Shown: positions 34,412-43,224, counted from the stretch's first letter. The stretch is 64,000 nucleotides of DNA from Curtobacterium sp. L6-1 (GCF_018885305.1 NZ_CP076544.1:372001-436000), one strand, 5' to 3'. Numbers and translations: made by a program. Notes: generated by a model from the sequence alone, not told the origin.

Positions 34412-34468
34412 TCGACCACAGCCGGCCGCCGCCCCGCGCCCGCCGTCCCGCGCCCGGCGCCCCGCGCC

Positions 34469-35140
34469 TCAGCGCCGGAGCGTCGCCCGCGCCAAGCGGT
34501 TCCCGACGAACTGGCCGAGCTGCACGATGACGACGATCGCGGCCACCGACACGTACACGACCCACCAGTCGTACCGCTGCGACCCGTAGGTGATCGCGTA
34601 CTCGCCGAGCCCGCCGCCGCCGACCAGGGCGCCCTGCGCGGTCATGTCCACGATCCCGATGTAGATGAACGTGTACCCGAGGATGAGCGGCCCGAGCCCC
34701 TCCGGGATGAGCACCGTCAGCAGGATGGACACCGGGTGCGCCCCGGAGGCCCGAGCCGCCTCGACGACGCCGGGATCGACCGCCAGCAGGTTCTGCTCGA
34801 CGATCCGCGAGACCGCGAACGCCGCCGCCAGGGAGATCGCGAACGTCACCGCGGGGACGCCGATCGTCGTCTGGACGACCACGCGCGACAACGGTGCGAT
34901 CGCGGCGAGGAAGATCACGAACGGGATCGGCCGCACCAGGTTCACGACGAGGTTGATGACCGTGTACGCCGTCCGGTTGCCGAGCAGGTTGCCCGGGCGG
35001 GTGGCGTAGAGCAGGAGCCCGAGCGCGAGGCCGATGACGCCGGCGATGACGAGCGACACCAGGGACATGACGATGGTGTCCCGGATAGCGGCGAGGAACA
35101 CGTCGAACGTGTCGACGACGCTCTGGAACGAGTTGTTCAT
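34469..35140 (-). CDS. metI: Methionine ABC transporter permease
   Basis: A 223-residue membrane subunit of the methionine importer with five hydrophobic helices. The cytoplasmic coupling loop is VVEAARASGAHPVSILLTVL (about 127-146), the EAA motif that docks on MetN. NLVRPIPFVIFLAAIAPLSR is the family signature for MetI. The final helices contain MTAQGALVGGGGLGEYAITY, also diagnostic. Its start (ATG 35140) overlaps the metN stop by 4 bp. It is the third gene of metQ-metN-metI. The operon ends against the REP-like array. Confidence 0.95.
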   Translation of the reverse strand: MNNSFQSVVDTFDVFLAAIRDTIVMSLVSLVIAGVIGLALGLLLYATRPGNLLGNRTAYTVINLVVNLVRPIPFVIFLAAIAPLSRVVVQTTIGVPAVTFAISLAAAFAVSRIVEQNLLAVDPGVVEAARASGAHPVSILLTVLIPEGLGPLILGYTFIYIGIVDMTAQGALVGGGGLGEYAITYGSQRYDWWVVYVSVAAIVVIVQLGQFVGNRLARATLRR

Positions 35141-36174
35141 GCGCGGACCTCCTCGTCGACCGTGATGCCGTCGGACCGGAGTGCGGCGAGGGCGTGGTCG
35201 GCGGCGGTGTCGGTGCCGCCGAGTTCGTACGTGAGGGACCCGATCCGCCGCTCGCGGATCTCGGTGACCCCGCCGAACACGAGCTCGGCAGTCACCCCGG
35301 CGTCGCGGAACGCCCGGTCGATGCGGGCCTGCAGCCCGGTCTCGTCCGTGATCCGCACGGACACCAGGCGTCCGGGGTGGCGCTCGTGGAGGCGCGTGAC
35401 GGTCTCGGCCGAGGGGCGGTCGTGCAGGGCGGTGCGGACGAAGCGCTGCGCGGCACCGGTCGTCGGGGCGGAGAAGACGTCGTACACGTCCCCGACCTCG
35501 ACGACCCGGCCCTTCTCCATGACGGCGACCCGGTCGGCGATGCGGCGGACGGCGTCCATCTCGTGCGTGATGACGATGATGGTGATGCCGAGCTCGCGGT
35601 TCACCCGACGCAGGAGCGCCAGGACCTCGGACGTGGTCTCGGGGTCGAGGGCGCTCGTGGCCTCGTCGGCGAGCAGCAGCTCGGGGTTCGACGCGAGCGC
35701 CCGGGCGATGCCGACGCGCTGCTTCTGGCCGCCGGACAGCTGCTCCGGGTAGGCGTACGCGCGGTCGAGCAACCCGACGAAGTCGAGCAGCTCGGCGACG
35801 CGACGGTCCCGTTCGTCCTTCGCGACACCCGCGACCTTGAGCGGGTACGCCACGTTGCCGGCGACGGTGCGCGAGCGGAACAGGTTGAACTGCTGGAAGA
35901 CCATCCCGATGCGGCGACGCGCGGTGCGGCGGTCACGTTCCGGGATCGCAGTCAGCTCCTGGCCGGCGACCGTGACGGTCCCGGAGGTCGGCAGCTCGAG
36001 GGCGTTGACGAGTCGGACCAGGGTGGACTTGCCGGCACCGGAGTACCCGATGACGCCCAGCACCTCGCCCTGGTGGACGTCGAGGTCGACACCGTCGACC
36101 GCGGTGACGGTCTCTCCGGTGTCGGCGCGGCGGTAGCTCTTGGTGACGCCGCGGAGTTCGACGAGGGCAGCCAC
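35137..36174 (-). CDS. metN: Methionine ABC transporter ATP-binding protein
   Basis: A 345-residue ATPase of the D/L-methionine importer. Walker A is GYSGAGKST (43-51), the signature is LSGGQKQRVGIARAL, and Walker B LLADEATSALDPETT. After the ATPase core, the last 80 residues form the NIL domain (GRLVSVRITDETGLQARIDR), which binds methionine and shuts transport down when the pool is full. The GTG start at 36174 shares one base with the metQ stop. The N-terminal order MAALVELRGVTKSY fits MetN proteins. No SAM-dependent riboswitch was found upstream of the operon. Confidence 0.95.
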   Translation of the reverse strand: MAALVELRGVTKSYRRADTGETVTAVDGVDLDVHQGEVLGVIGYSGAGKSTLVRLVNALELPTSGTVTVAGQELTAIPERDRRTARRRIGMVFQQFNLFRSRTVAGNVAYPLKVAGVAKDERDRRVAELLDFVGLLDRAYAYPEQLSGGQKQRVGIARALASNPELLLADEATSALDPETTSEVLALLRRVNRELGITIIVITHEMDAVRRIADRVAVMEKGRVVEVGDVYDVFSAPTTGAAQRFVRTALHDRPSAETVTRLHERHPGRLVSVRITDETGLQARIDRAFRDAGVTAELVFGGVTEIRERRIGSLTYELGGTDTAADHALAALRSDGITVDEEVRA

Positions 36175-37130
36175 TACTCCGCTGCCGCCTTCGCGTCCTG
36201 CTCGACCGTGGCGAGCTCCTCCTGCAGCGTCGTGGCGCTCTCGTCGCGGGCCACGGCGTCCGGGTAGTCCTTCGTGAACGCCCGCTGGACGGCCTGGTCC
36301 TGGAACAGCTTCGCGAGGTCGATGTAGGTCGAGTTCGCCTTGTCCTCGTTCCGGACGGCGAAGACGTTGACGTACGGGGCGGCGGACGAGCTCGACGGGT
36401 CGTCGGTGAAGATCTTGTCCGACGCGGGCAGCCCGGCGGCGGTGGCGAAGTTGTTGTTCACGACGGCGGCCTGCACGGAGCCCTGCTGCAGGGCGTTCGC
36501 GGTCTGGGAGGCGTCGAGCGGCTGGACGTCCACGACGTGCGACTCGATGTCGTCGGTGGTCGAGAACGCGTTGCCGCCGTCCTTCAGCTCGAGGAGCTTC
36601 GCGGACTGCAGCACGAGCAGGGCGCGGGCCTCGTTGATGGCGTCGTTCGGGATGGCGACCTTCGCGCCCTCGGGCAGGTCGGACGGCTCGTCGACCTTCG
36701 TCGCGTACAGCGGGAGCGGGTAGACGGCGGTGGAGCCGATCGGCTGCAGGTCGTCCTTCGAGGTCACGTTGTAGTTCGCCAGGTACTGGATGTGCTGGAA
36801 CTGGTTGATGTCGACCTGCCCGTCCTTGAGCGCGGGGTTCGGCAGCGAGTAGTCGGCGAAGTTGGTCAGCTCGACGGTGACGTTCAGCCGCTCCTTCGCG
36901 AGCTCCGTGTACGTCTTCCAGTAGGGCAGCGCCTTGTCCGCGACGCCGATGGTCACCGTCTGGGGCTTCCGGTCCGACCCGGCCGCACCGGCCTGGTCGG
37001 TACCGCCACCACGGACGGCGACGACGACGATCGCCACGACGATCGCGACGACGACGACGGCCGCGGCGACGATCCACCCGATCGGGCGCTTGCGCTTCGG
37101 ACGGTCGGGCAGGACGGGTGCTGCGGTCAT
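36174..37130 (-). CDS. metQ: Methionine ABC transporter substrate-binding protein (NlpA family), membrane-anchored
   Basis: A 318-residue binding protein of the MetQ/NlpA family. Family blocks are VTIGVADKALPYWKTYTELA (about 59-78), NFADYSLPNPALKDGQVDIN (about 90-109), and QVDINQFQHIQYLANYN. Most homologues are lipoproteins with a Cys after the signal. Here there is no Cys lipobox: the N-terminus is basic (MTAAPVLPDRPKRKRPIGW) with one long helix (about 18-39), followed by a Gly-rich linker. It is therefore probably held by an uncleaved transmembrane anchor. It heads the operon with metN and metI. Confidence 0.93.
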   Translation of the reverse strand: MTAAPVLPDRPKRKRPIGWIVAAAVVVVAIVVAIVVVAVRGGGTDQAGAAGSDRKPQTVTIGVADKALPYWKTYTELAKERLNVTVELTNFADYSLPNPALKDGQVDINQFQHIQYLANYNVTSKDDLQPIGSTAVYPLPLYATKVDEPSDLPEGAKVAIPNDAINEARALLVLQSAKLLELKDGGNAFSTTDDIESHVVDVQPLDASQTANALQQGSVQAAVVNNNFATAAGLPASDKIFTDDPSSSSAAPYVNVFAVRNEDKANSTYIDLAKLFQDQAVQRAFTKDYPDAVARDESATTLQEELATVEQDAKAAAE

Positions 37131-37298
37131 GGGTGCTCCTCGAGAAGGGGTCGCCCTGCGGGCAGGGACGGGTGCTGGGGGACCGCTGCCGAAGGGTGTC
37201 CGGCGCGGACCACCCGAGTGTGCACGGCGGGACCGGCACGGGTCGATTCGCGTTCCGCCGTGTTACGGACGGCCGCGGACCCGGGCAGGCTCGGTGGT

Positions 37299-37796
37299 GT
37301 GCACAGCATCGAACTCGTCCTGGACCCCGCCGCCGAGCAGGCGGTCCGTGCGGCCTGGGCGGCCCTGGTCGCCGCCGACCTGCCGAGCATGGGACGGCAC
37401 ACCTCGGAGACGAACGCCCCTCACGTCACGCTGGTGGCGGGGGAGGACCTGGTCGTCCCGACCGGGCTCGACGCCCCGCTGCCGGCACGGATCCGCCCCG
37501 GCGGGTTGCTGCTGTTCCCCGCGGGACCGGGCCGGCACGTGCTCGGGGTCTCCGTCGTGGTCGACCGGGCGCTCGCGGACCTGCACGAGGCGGTGCACCG
37601 CGCCGCGCCGGGCGGTGTCGACACGTCGCTGCCCGGGCGGTGGGCGCCGCACCTGACGCTCGCCCGCCGACCGCGGGACGTCGACCTGCCCCGCATGCTC
37701 GAGGTGCTCGCCGCCGTCCCGCTGCCCGAGGAGCTCGGTGTCGCGGGGCTCCGGCACTGGGACGGGGAGACGAGGACCGTCACGCCGGTGGCGTGA
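37299..37796 (+). CDS. 2'-5' RNA ligase/2H phosphoesterase family protein
   Basis: A 165-residue protein with the two His-x-Thr motifs of the 2H phosphoesterase family: PHVTL (His-42, Thr-44) and PHLTL (His-118, Thr-120). These sit on either side of a symmetrical cleft that opens 2',3'-cyclic phosphates or joins 2'-5' RNA ends. The opening SIELVLDPAAEQAVRAAWAA matches the small actinobacterial members. The GTG start at 37299 is the best in-frame choice. It is divergent from metQ and convergent with the oxidase. Whether it acts on RNA or a small cyclic nucleotide is not known. Confidence 0.88.
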   Translation: MHSIELVLDPAAEQAVRAAWAALVAADLPSMGRHTSETNAPHVTLVAGEDLVVPTGLDAPLPARIRPGGLLLFPAGPGRHVLGVSVVVDRALADLHEAVHRAAPGGVDTSLPGRWAPHLTLARRPRDVDLPRMLEVLAAVPLPEELGVAGLRHWDGETRTVTPVA

Positions 37797-37819
37797 GCGG
37801 GACGGCCGGGAGGCCCGGG

Positions 37820-39067
37820 TCAGCTCCCCAGGACCCGCGCACCGAAGGCGGACGCGAACTTCCGGTCCGGGTCGCGCCGTGCGACGAGGTCGCGGAAGTC
37901 CGCCAGGCGCGGGTACAGCCCCGCGACGGCGGCGCCGTCGAGGGAGCTCATCTTCCCCCAGTGCGGGCGGCCGTCGAACGGGGCGAGTCGCGCCTCCAGG
38001 TCGGGCAGCAGGGCGGCGACCTGCTCGGGGTGCTTGCGCCAGGTGAAGGCGATGCAGAGCACGTCCTCGCCCTGCGTGGGACTGAGCCACAGGTCGTCCG
38101 CGGCCATCGTCCGCAGTTCGCAGACGTGCAGGTGCGGCTGGATGCGGTCGGCGAGCCCGTGCAGGGCGTCGAGCGCGGCGGCGGCGTGCCGGAGCGGGAC
38201 GAAGTGCTCGCTCTGCACCTCGGACCCGACGGAGGGCACCGCCTCGATGGGGAAGTGCGGCAGGCGGTCCCACCAGGGGCCGACCGACCCGTCCCGGGCC
38301 GTGTGGTGGCCGTCCCCGGGTGACCCCGGCAGGCGCGGGGCGCCCAGGAGGCCCGAGGGCACGTCGACGTCGTCCGCTCCGTCCGGCACGCGGGACTTCA
38401 CGAGCACCTCGGACACGGTGTCGCCGAACAGCGTGTACGCGCAGACGGAGTACCCGGCCGCGAAGACCGAGGCGGCTGACGCGGTGAAGGTGTCCCACGG
38501 GATCGGCCCGTAGGTGTCCTGGCGCATCCGGTACGCGGGTTGCACGTCGACGGTGACGCGGGTGACGATGCCGAGCAGGCCGAGGTGGATCGCGGCGCCG
38601 GCCATGTCGGGGTCGCCGCGGCGGACGGTGCTGGTGGTGCCGTCCGGGCCGACGAGCTCGAGGGCGGCGACGGCGGTGCTCAGCGACCCCAGCGTGGTGC
38701 CGGACCCGTGGGTGCCGGTGGCGATCGCGCCGCCGAGCGAGATGTGCGGCAGCGAGCCCTCGTTGTGCAGGGCCACCCCGGCGGCGTCGAGGTCGGGGGC
38801 GACGAGCCCGTACCGGGTGCCGGCGCCCATCGTCGCGGTGCGGCGGTCCGCGGCGACGACGAGGTCGGTCGGCACGGCGGTGAGGTCGAGCAGCACGCCC
38901 GGGGTGTCGGCGACGTCGTTGAACGAGTGCCGGGTGCCAAGCCCGTGGATGCGCGGGGAGGCGGCGACGACCTCGGCGACGGCGTCGAGCGACGTGGGGC
39001 GGAGGACCCGTTCGGCCGTGTAGGTGACCGTGCCGGACCAGTTCAGTTCGCTCGTCGTCGACCGCAT
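37820..39067 (-). CDS. FAD-dependent alditol oxidase-like protein
   Basis: A 415-residue flavoprotein of the vanillyl-alcohol oxidase fold. RIHGLGTRHSFNDVADTPGV (about 39-58) is the FAD loop. His-47 matches the histidine that binds FAD covalently in Streptomyces alditol oxidase. HISLGGAIATGTHGSGTTLG is the second FAD contact. The C-terminal ADDLWLSPTQGEDVLCIAFT and GRPHWGKMSS match alditol oxidase substrate-site blocks. It should oxidise a sugar alcohol such as xylitol or sorbitol with O2, giving H2O2; L-gulonolactone-type oxidation is the alternative. No sugar transporter is adjacent. Confidence 0.88.
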   Translation of the reverse strand: MRSTTSELNWSGTVTYTAERVLRPTSLDAVAEVVAASPRIHGLGTRHSFNDVADTPGVLLDLTAVPTDLVVAADRRTATMGAGTRYGLVAPDLDAAGVALHNEGSLPHISLGGAIATGTHGSGTTLGSLSTAVAALELVGPDGTTSTVRRGDPDMAGAAIHLGLLGIVTRVTVDVQPAYRMRQDTYGPIPWDTFTASAASVFAAGYSVCAYTLFGDTVSEVLVKSRVPDGADDVDVPSGLLGAPRLPGSPGDGHHTARDGSVGPWWDRLPHFPIEAVPSVGSEVQSEHFVPLRHAAAALDALHGLADRIQPHLHVCELRTMAADDLWLSPTQGEDVLCIAFTWRKHPEQVAALLPDLEARLAPFDGRPHWGKMSSLDGAAVAGLYPRLADFRDLVARRDPDRKFASAFGARVLGS

Positions 39068-39096
39068 GCGCCCACGATGCCACGTGGTCGGGAACG

Positions 39097-39132
39097 ACGA
39101 CGCGCCCCCTCCGGGGAGAGGGGGCGCGTCGT
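39097..39132 (-). terminator. Hairpin terminator of the DHA2 transporter gene
   Basis: A perfect 15-bp stem (39097-39111 with 39118-39132; ACGACGCGCCCCCTC) and a 6-nt loop, 24 bp past the MFS stop codon. It uses a different stem from the GGGAGGCCC terminators elsewhere in the window. Confidence 0.85.
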
Positions 39133-39155
39133 GTGCGCTGGGTGGCTGGTCGCGA

Positions 39156-40655
39156 TCAGTGCACGACGGGTGCGGGGGCGCCCTCCGGGGTGACCGGCTT
39201 CCGGACCATCGCCGAGGCGACGATGCCGAACAGGGAGATCACGGCGCCGACCAGGAACGCCGAGTGCGCGCCGGACGCGGTCGCCCGGGCGGTGGCCTCG
39301 GCGGCGGTCGCGGCACCCGCGACGTCGCCGTTCGTCGCCGCAGCGGTGGCGCCGAGCGTCAGCAGCGTGACGAACAGTGCCGTGCCGGCCGCGCCGGCGA
39401 GCTGCTGGGCGGTGCCGAGGACGGCGCTGCCGTGCGAGTACAGGCGCGGCGGCAGACCACCGAGTGCCGCGGTGAAGAGCGGCGTGAAGGTCAGCGCCAG
39501 GCCGAGGCTCAGCACGATGTGGGCGATCAGGACGAAGGTGACGCTGGTGTCCGCGGTGACGGTCGAGAGCGCCCAGAGCACGGCGCTGATGATGACCGAG
39601 CCGGGGACGAGCAGCATGCGCGGGCCGAAGCGGTCGTAGAGACGGCCGACGATCGGGGACAGCAGGCCCATGAGCAGACCACCGGGGAGCAGCAGGAGTC
39701 CGACCTGCAGGACCTCGAGGCCGAGCACGCGCTCCAGGTAGATCGGCAGGAGGATCAGCGTGCCGAACATCGCCATGAAGCTGATGGCCATCGCGACGAT
39801 CGGGATCGTGAAGCCCTTGGTGCTGAACGTGCGGAGGTCGAGGAGCGCGGCGTCGCGGCGCTGCAGGCGGGTCTGGCGGACGATGAACACCGCGAGGGCG
39901 GCGAAGCCCACGACGAGTGCACCGATCGGCACGCCGTACCCGGTGTCGCCGGCCTCGCCGATGCTCGACAGGCCGTAGACGATTCCGCCGAACGCGAAGG
40001 CGGACAGCACGACCGAGAGTACGTCGATCGCGGACTTCCGCGGGGCCGAGACGTTGCGCACCTTGACCATGCCGAGCACGAGCGCGGCGACGGCGATCGG
40101 GAGCACGAAGCCGAACAGCCAGCGCCACGAGAAGGCGTTGAGGATGAGCCCCGAGATCGTCGGGCCGACGGCCGGGGCCACCGAGATGACGATCGAGATG
40201 TTCCCCATCACGCGACCGCGGTGGGCGGGCTCGACGAGGGTCAGGACGGTGGTCATGAGCAGCGGCATCATGATCGCCGTGCCGCTGGCCTGCACGATGC
40301 GCCCGACCAGCAGCATCGTGAAGCCCGGTGCGAGCAGCGCGATCAGCGTGCCGACGGAGAACAGGCTCATCGCCCAGACGAACACCGGGCGGGTGTTGAA
40401 GCGCTGCAGCAGGTAGCCGGTGATCGGGATCACGACCGCCATGGTGAGCAGGAAGCCGGTGGTCAGCCACTGCCCGGTCGCGGCGCTGATCTCGAGGTCG
40501 TCCATCAGTCGCGGCAGCGCCACGCCCATGATGGTCTCGTTGAGGATCACGACGAACGCCGAGACGAGCAGCAGTCCGATCACGAGGCGGTTGCCCGCGG
40601 GGGTGGGCGCTTCGACGCTCCCGGTACGGGGTGCGGAGTCGACGGCCTGGGTCAA
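39156..40655 (-). CDS. MDR family MFS transporter (DHA2/EmrB-like)
   Basis: A 499-residue drug:proton antiporter with about fourteen hydrophobic helices. FVVILNETIMGVALPRLMDD is motif D1, RIVQASGTAIMMPLLMTTVL is motif B with Arg, and ISVAPAVGPTISGLILNAFS is motif C, diagnostic of exporters. A Thr/Ala-rich loop lies before the last helix. The frame opens further upstream at GTG 40685, but TTG 40655 is preceded by GGAG at about 8 bp, so I take the TTG start. No regulator is adjacent. The substrate is unknown; members export dyes, antiseptics and antibiotics. Confidence 0.9.
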   Translation of the reverse strand: MTQAVDSAPRTGSVEAPTPAGNRLVIGLLLVSAFVVILNETIMGVALPRLMDDLEISAATGQWLTTGFLLTMAVVIPITGYLLQRFNTRPVFVWAMSLFSVGTLIALLAPGFTMLLVGRIVQASGTAIMMPLLMTTVLTLVEPAHRGRVMGNISIVISVAPAVGPTISGLILNAFSWRWLFGFVLPIAVAALVLGMVKVRNVSAPRKSAIDVLSVVLSAFAFGGIVYGLSSIGEAGDTGYGVPIGALVVGFAALAVFIVRQTRLQRRDAALLDLRTFSTKGFTIPIVAMAISFMAMFGTLILLPIYLERVLGLEVLQVGLLLLPGGLLMGLLSPIVGRLYDRFGPRMLLVPGSVIISAVLWALSTVTADTSVTFVLIAHIVLSLGLALTFTPLFTAALGGLPPRLYSHGSAVLGTAQQLAGAAGTALFVTLLTLGATAAATNGDVAGAATAAEATARATASGAHSAFLVGAVISLFGIVASAMVRKPVTPEGAPAPVVH

Positions 40656-40767
40656 GGGGGCTCCTGGAGGATCTGGGTGCGGCACGGACCCGTGACGTAC
40701 GGGTACCGAGACTGGAAGAGCTGAGCGGTCCTGATCATTCCCGACCCGGGGAACGGCGGGTGGACGG

Positions 40768-41052
40768 TCAGTGCAGGATGCGGAAGCCGTCCTCGTCCCC
40801 GTGCGGCACGACCTCCCGCACGTCGACGCCGGTGACGGTGGCCGAGGGCGGTCCGGAGCGGAGCATGACGACGAGGGCGTCGACCGCGGGCGCCGGTCCC
40901 TCGGCCTCGACCTCGACCGTGCCGTCGAAGAGGTTCCGGGCGTACCCGGCCAGTTCCAGCCCGTCGGCCTTCCGCGCGGTCCAGTACCGGAACCCGACGC
41001 CCTGCACCGTCCCGGTCACGACGGCGTGCTTCCTGGTGGTCGTGCTCCCCAT
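40768..41052 (-). CDS. acyP: Acylphosphatase
   Basis: A 94-residue acylphosphatase, which hydrolyses carboxyl-phosphate bonds such as those of acetyl or carbamoyl phosphate. The P-loop-like motif GTVQGVGFRYW (14-24) holds the catalytic Arg-22, and GYARNLFDGTVEVEAEG holds Asn-40. Length and motifs are standard. It is divergent from the NrtR-type regulator of NAD synthesis, with 133 bp between the starts. A link to NAD metabolism is not known, so this is probably chance neighbourhood. Confidence 0.93.
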   Translation of the reverse strand: MGSTTTRKHAVVTGTVQGVGFRYWTARKADGLELAGYARNLFDGTVEVEAEGPAPAVDALVVMLRSGPPSATVTGVDVREVVPHGDEDGFRILH

Positions 41053-41124
41053 GCGGCCGATGCTAGGTGGCGCGTGTTTCGCGGTCGTCACGCGTGCGTT
41101 TCGGTCTGGTGACCCGCGTGATAC

Positions 41125-41167
41125 GGTCATCAGTACCCGAACACTTCTGGTCAGCATGACCCGAACA
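41125..41167 (+). promoter_or_regulatory. Candidate operator region of the NAD regulon
   Basis: Two exact copies of ACCCGAACA (41135-41143 and 41159-41167, 24 bp apart) overlap a 6-bp inverted repeat GGTCAT/ATGACC (41125-41130 and 41156-41161). It is the only repeated structure in the gap before the regulator, so it is the best candidate for its own binding site. Confidence 0.4.
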
Positions 41168-41185
41168 GGACCGAGCAGGAGCCCG

Positions 41186-41905
41186 ATGGACGAGACACCG
41201 ATCCGGCTCGCCGTCTCGACCGTCATCGTGGCGCTCCGCCCGCACCCGGACACGGGCGTCCCCGCACTCTGGATGCCGCTCGTCCGCCGGATCACCGAGC
41301 CGTTCGAGGGCTCCTGGGCGCTCCCCGGCGGATGGGTCGGTGCCGACGAGGCCCTCGACGACTCCGCAGCCGCCCGACTCCGCGAGACGACGAAGGTCCA
41401 GCCGCGGTACCTCGAGCAGCTCTACGCCTTCGGCGACGTCGACCGCTCCCCGAGCCGCGTCGTGTCCGTCGTGTACTGGGCGCTCGTGCACCCGGACGAG
41501 GCGAGCGTCGTGCCGGACGACTGGAACGTGCGCTGGTTCCTGGCCGACGAGCACCCGCCGCTCGCCTTCGACCACGACCGCATCGTCGACTACGCCCTCT
41601 GGCGCCTCCGCAACAAGGTGTCGTACTCCCGGATCGCGCAGGCGTTCCTCGGCGACCGGTTCACCCTCGCCGAACTCCGCGGCGTCTACGAGGCCGTGCT
41701 CGGACGGACGCTCGACCCCGCGAACTTCCGACGCCAGGTCGCGCAGGGCGACGCCGTCCTGCCCACCGAGGAGACGACGAGCGGCGGACGGCACCGACCG
41801 GCCCGGCTCTACCGCTCGAACCCCGACCTGTCGTACGCGGACAACGGCCCGTTGACGACCCCGCGGCAGCCCGCGGACCCCTCCCGACCCACCACCGCGC
41901 ACTGA
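41186..41905 (+). CDS. nrtR: NrtR-type Nudix transcriptional regulator of NAD synthesis
   Basis: A 239-residue regulator with an N-terminal Nudix domain (about 8-140) and a C-terminal winged helix (about 150-225, SYSRIAQAFLGDRFTLAELR then GVYEAVLGRTLDPANFRR). The Nudix box reads GADEALDDSAAARLRETTKV: the REUxEE catalytic glutamates are lost (RETTKV), so it should bind an NAD-related ligand such as ADP-ribose without cleaving it. NrtR proteins typically repress NAD synthesis genes and release DNA on ADP-ribose. Directly downstream are nadA, nadB and nadC, which supports the call. The C-terminal 40 residues are disordered. Confidence 0.88.
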   Translation: MDETPIRLAVSTVIVALRPHPDTGVPALWMPLVRRITEPFEGSWALPGGWVGADEALDDSAAARLRETTKVQPRYLEQLYAFGDVDRSPSRVVSVVYWALVHPDEASVVPDDWNVRWFLADEHPPLAFDHDRIVDYALWRLRNKVSYSRIAQAFLGDRFTLAELRGVYEAVLGRTLDPANFRRQVAQGDAVLPTEETTSGGRHRPARLYRSNPDLSYADNGPLTTPRQPADPSRPTTAH

Positions 41906-41916
41906 ACGGGGACACC

Positions 41917-43224
41917 GTGTCCATCGCGACCACCATCGAACGCATCTCGAACGGCCAGGCGGGCGGCAGCACCTGCACGCCCGACCTCGCCGCCCCGACT
42001 TGGACCTTCGACGCCGTCCCCGGCTACGGCCCGGGCTCGTCGATGTCCGACGTCATCCCGACCACCGCACCACGGCAGGGCGTGCTGCCGGACGAGTACC
42101 GGACCGCCCCCGACGACGAACTGCACGAGCGCATCGAGCGCGCCAAGGCCACGCTCGGGGACCGCGTCGTCGTGCTCGGGCACTTCTACCAGCGCGACGA
42201 GGTCGTCCGGCACGCCGACTTCCTGGGCGACTCGTTCCAGCTCGCCAACGCCGCGCTCACCAAGCCCGACGCCGAGGCGATCGTGTTCTGCGGCGTGCAC
42301 TTCATGGCGGAGACGGCCGACATCCTGGCCCGCGACGACCAACGCGTCATCCTGCCGAACCTGGCAGCCGGGTGCTCGATGGCCGACATGGCCGACATCG
42401 ACAGCGTCGAGGCCGCCTGGGCCGAGCTCACCGCGCTGTACGGCACCGAGCCCGACGCCGACGGCCGCGTCCCGGTCGTCCCCGTCACGTACATGAACTC
42501 CGCCGCCGACCTCAAGGCGTTCTGCGGCCGGAACGGCGGGATCGTCTGCACCTCGTCGAACGCGGCGACCGTGCTCGAGTGGGCGTTCGAGCGGGGGCAG
42601 CGCGTCCTGTTCTTCCCCGACCAGCACCTCGGCCGGAACACCGCGAAGGCGATGGGCATCAGCACCGACCGGATGCCGATGTGGAACCCGCGGCTGGCCG
42701 GCGGCGGCAACACCGCGGCGGAGCTGCTCGACGCGCAGGTCGTCCTGTGGCACGGCTTCTGCTCGGTGCACCGCCGCTTCACCGTGGAGCAGATCGAGCA
42801 GGCCCGGCGCGCCGACCCGGACGTGCGCGTGATCGTGCACCCGGAGTGCCCGATGGCCGTGGTGGACGCGGCCGACGTGGCGGGCAGCACCGACCTCATC
42901 CGGAAGACCGTCGCCGCCGCCACCGAACCGACGAGCTTCGCGATCGGCACCGAGATCAACATGGTCAACCGCCTCGCCGCCGAGTACCCGCAGCACACCA
43001 TCACCTGCCTCGACCCCGTGGTGTGCCCGTGCTCGACGATGTACCGGATCCACCCGGGCTACCTGGCGTGGGTGCTCGAAGCGCTCGTCGACGGCGTCGT
43101 CCTCAACGAGGTCGTGGTGCCCGCCGACGTGCAGGTCGACGCGAAGGTGGCCCTCGAGCGGATGCTCGCGGCGAAGCCCCGCCCGCTCGCCGGCCAGCCC
43201 GACCCCGCGGTCCCCACCGTCTGA
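41917..43224 (+). CDS. nadA: Quinolinate synthase
   Basis: A 435-residue enzyme that condenses iminoaspartate with dihydroxyacetone phosphate to quinolinate. The three iron-sulfur Cys are in IVFCGVHFMAE (Cys-125), LWHGFCSVHRRF and CLDPVVCPCSTMYR, the usual [4Fe-4S] set. LGHFYQRDEVVRHADFLGDS (about 87-106) and NLAAGCSMADMADIDSVE are further signatures. The GTG start at 41917 gives an extra 45-residue N-terminal tail that lacks conserved residues. It lies 11 bp after the regulator. NadB next door makes its unstable substrate, and the desulfurase downstream probably supplies its cluster. Confidence 0.95.
   Translation: MSIATTIERISNGQAGGSTCTPDLAAPTWTFDAVPGYGPGSSMSDVIPTTAPRQGVLPDEYRTAPDDELHERIERAKATLGDRVVVLGHFYQRDEVVRHADFLGDSFQLANAALTKPDAEAIVFCGVHFMAETADILARDDQRVILPNLAAGCSMADMADIDSVEAAWAELTALYGTEPDADGRVPVVPVTYMNSAADLKAFCGRNGGIVCTSSNAATVLEWAFERGQRVLFFPDQHLGRNTAKAMGISTDRMPMWNPRLAGGGNTAAELLDAQVVLWHGFCSVHRRFTVEQIEQARRADPDVRVIVHPECPMAVVDAADVAGSTDLIRKTVAAATEPTSFAIGTEINMVNRLAAEYPQHTITCLDPVVCPCSTMYRIHPGYLAWVLEALVDGVVLNEVVVPADVQVDAKVALERMLAAKPRPLAGQPDPAVPTV

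Larger units (their letters stand above)
33545..34420. repeat. Array of REP-like palindromic elements
   Basis: About 875 bp without any credible gene. The recurring word is GAGGTCGCACGACGTGCCGC or its complement, at least a dozen copies in both orientations (for example near 33548, 33611, 33741, 33772, 33813, 33854, 34001, 34164, 34327 and 34400). Opposite copies pair into hairpins. Older, diverged units lie on the left and two apparently identical 163-bp units on the right. The element resembles repetitive extragenic palindromes. It separates the EEP gene from the convergent metI gene. Confidence 0.8.

Noticed and set aside
33545..34420. CRISPR array
   Set aside because: Repeats occur in both orientations, are unevenly spaced, and the longest pair is 163 bp with no unique spacers. 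No cas gene is nearby.
37131..37298. SAM riboswitch upstream of metQNI
   Set aside because: None of the conserved SAM-I or SAM-IV core segments could be found on the metQ strand.
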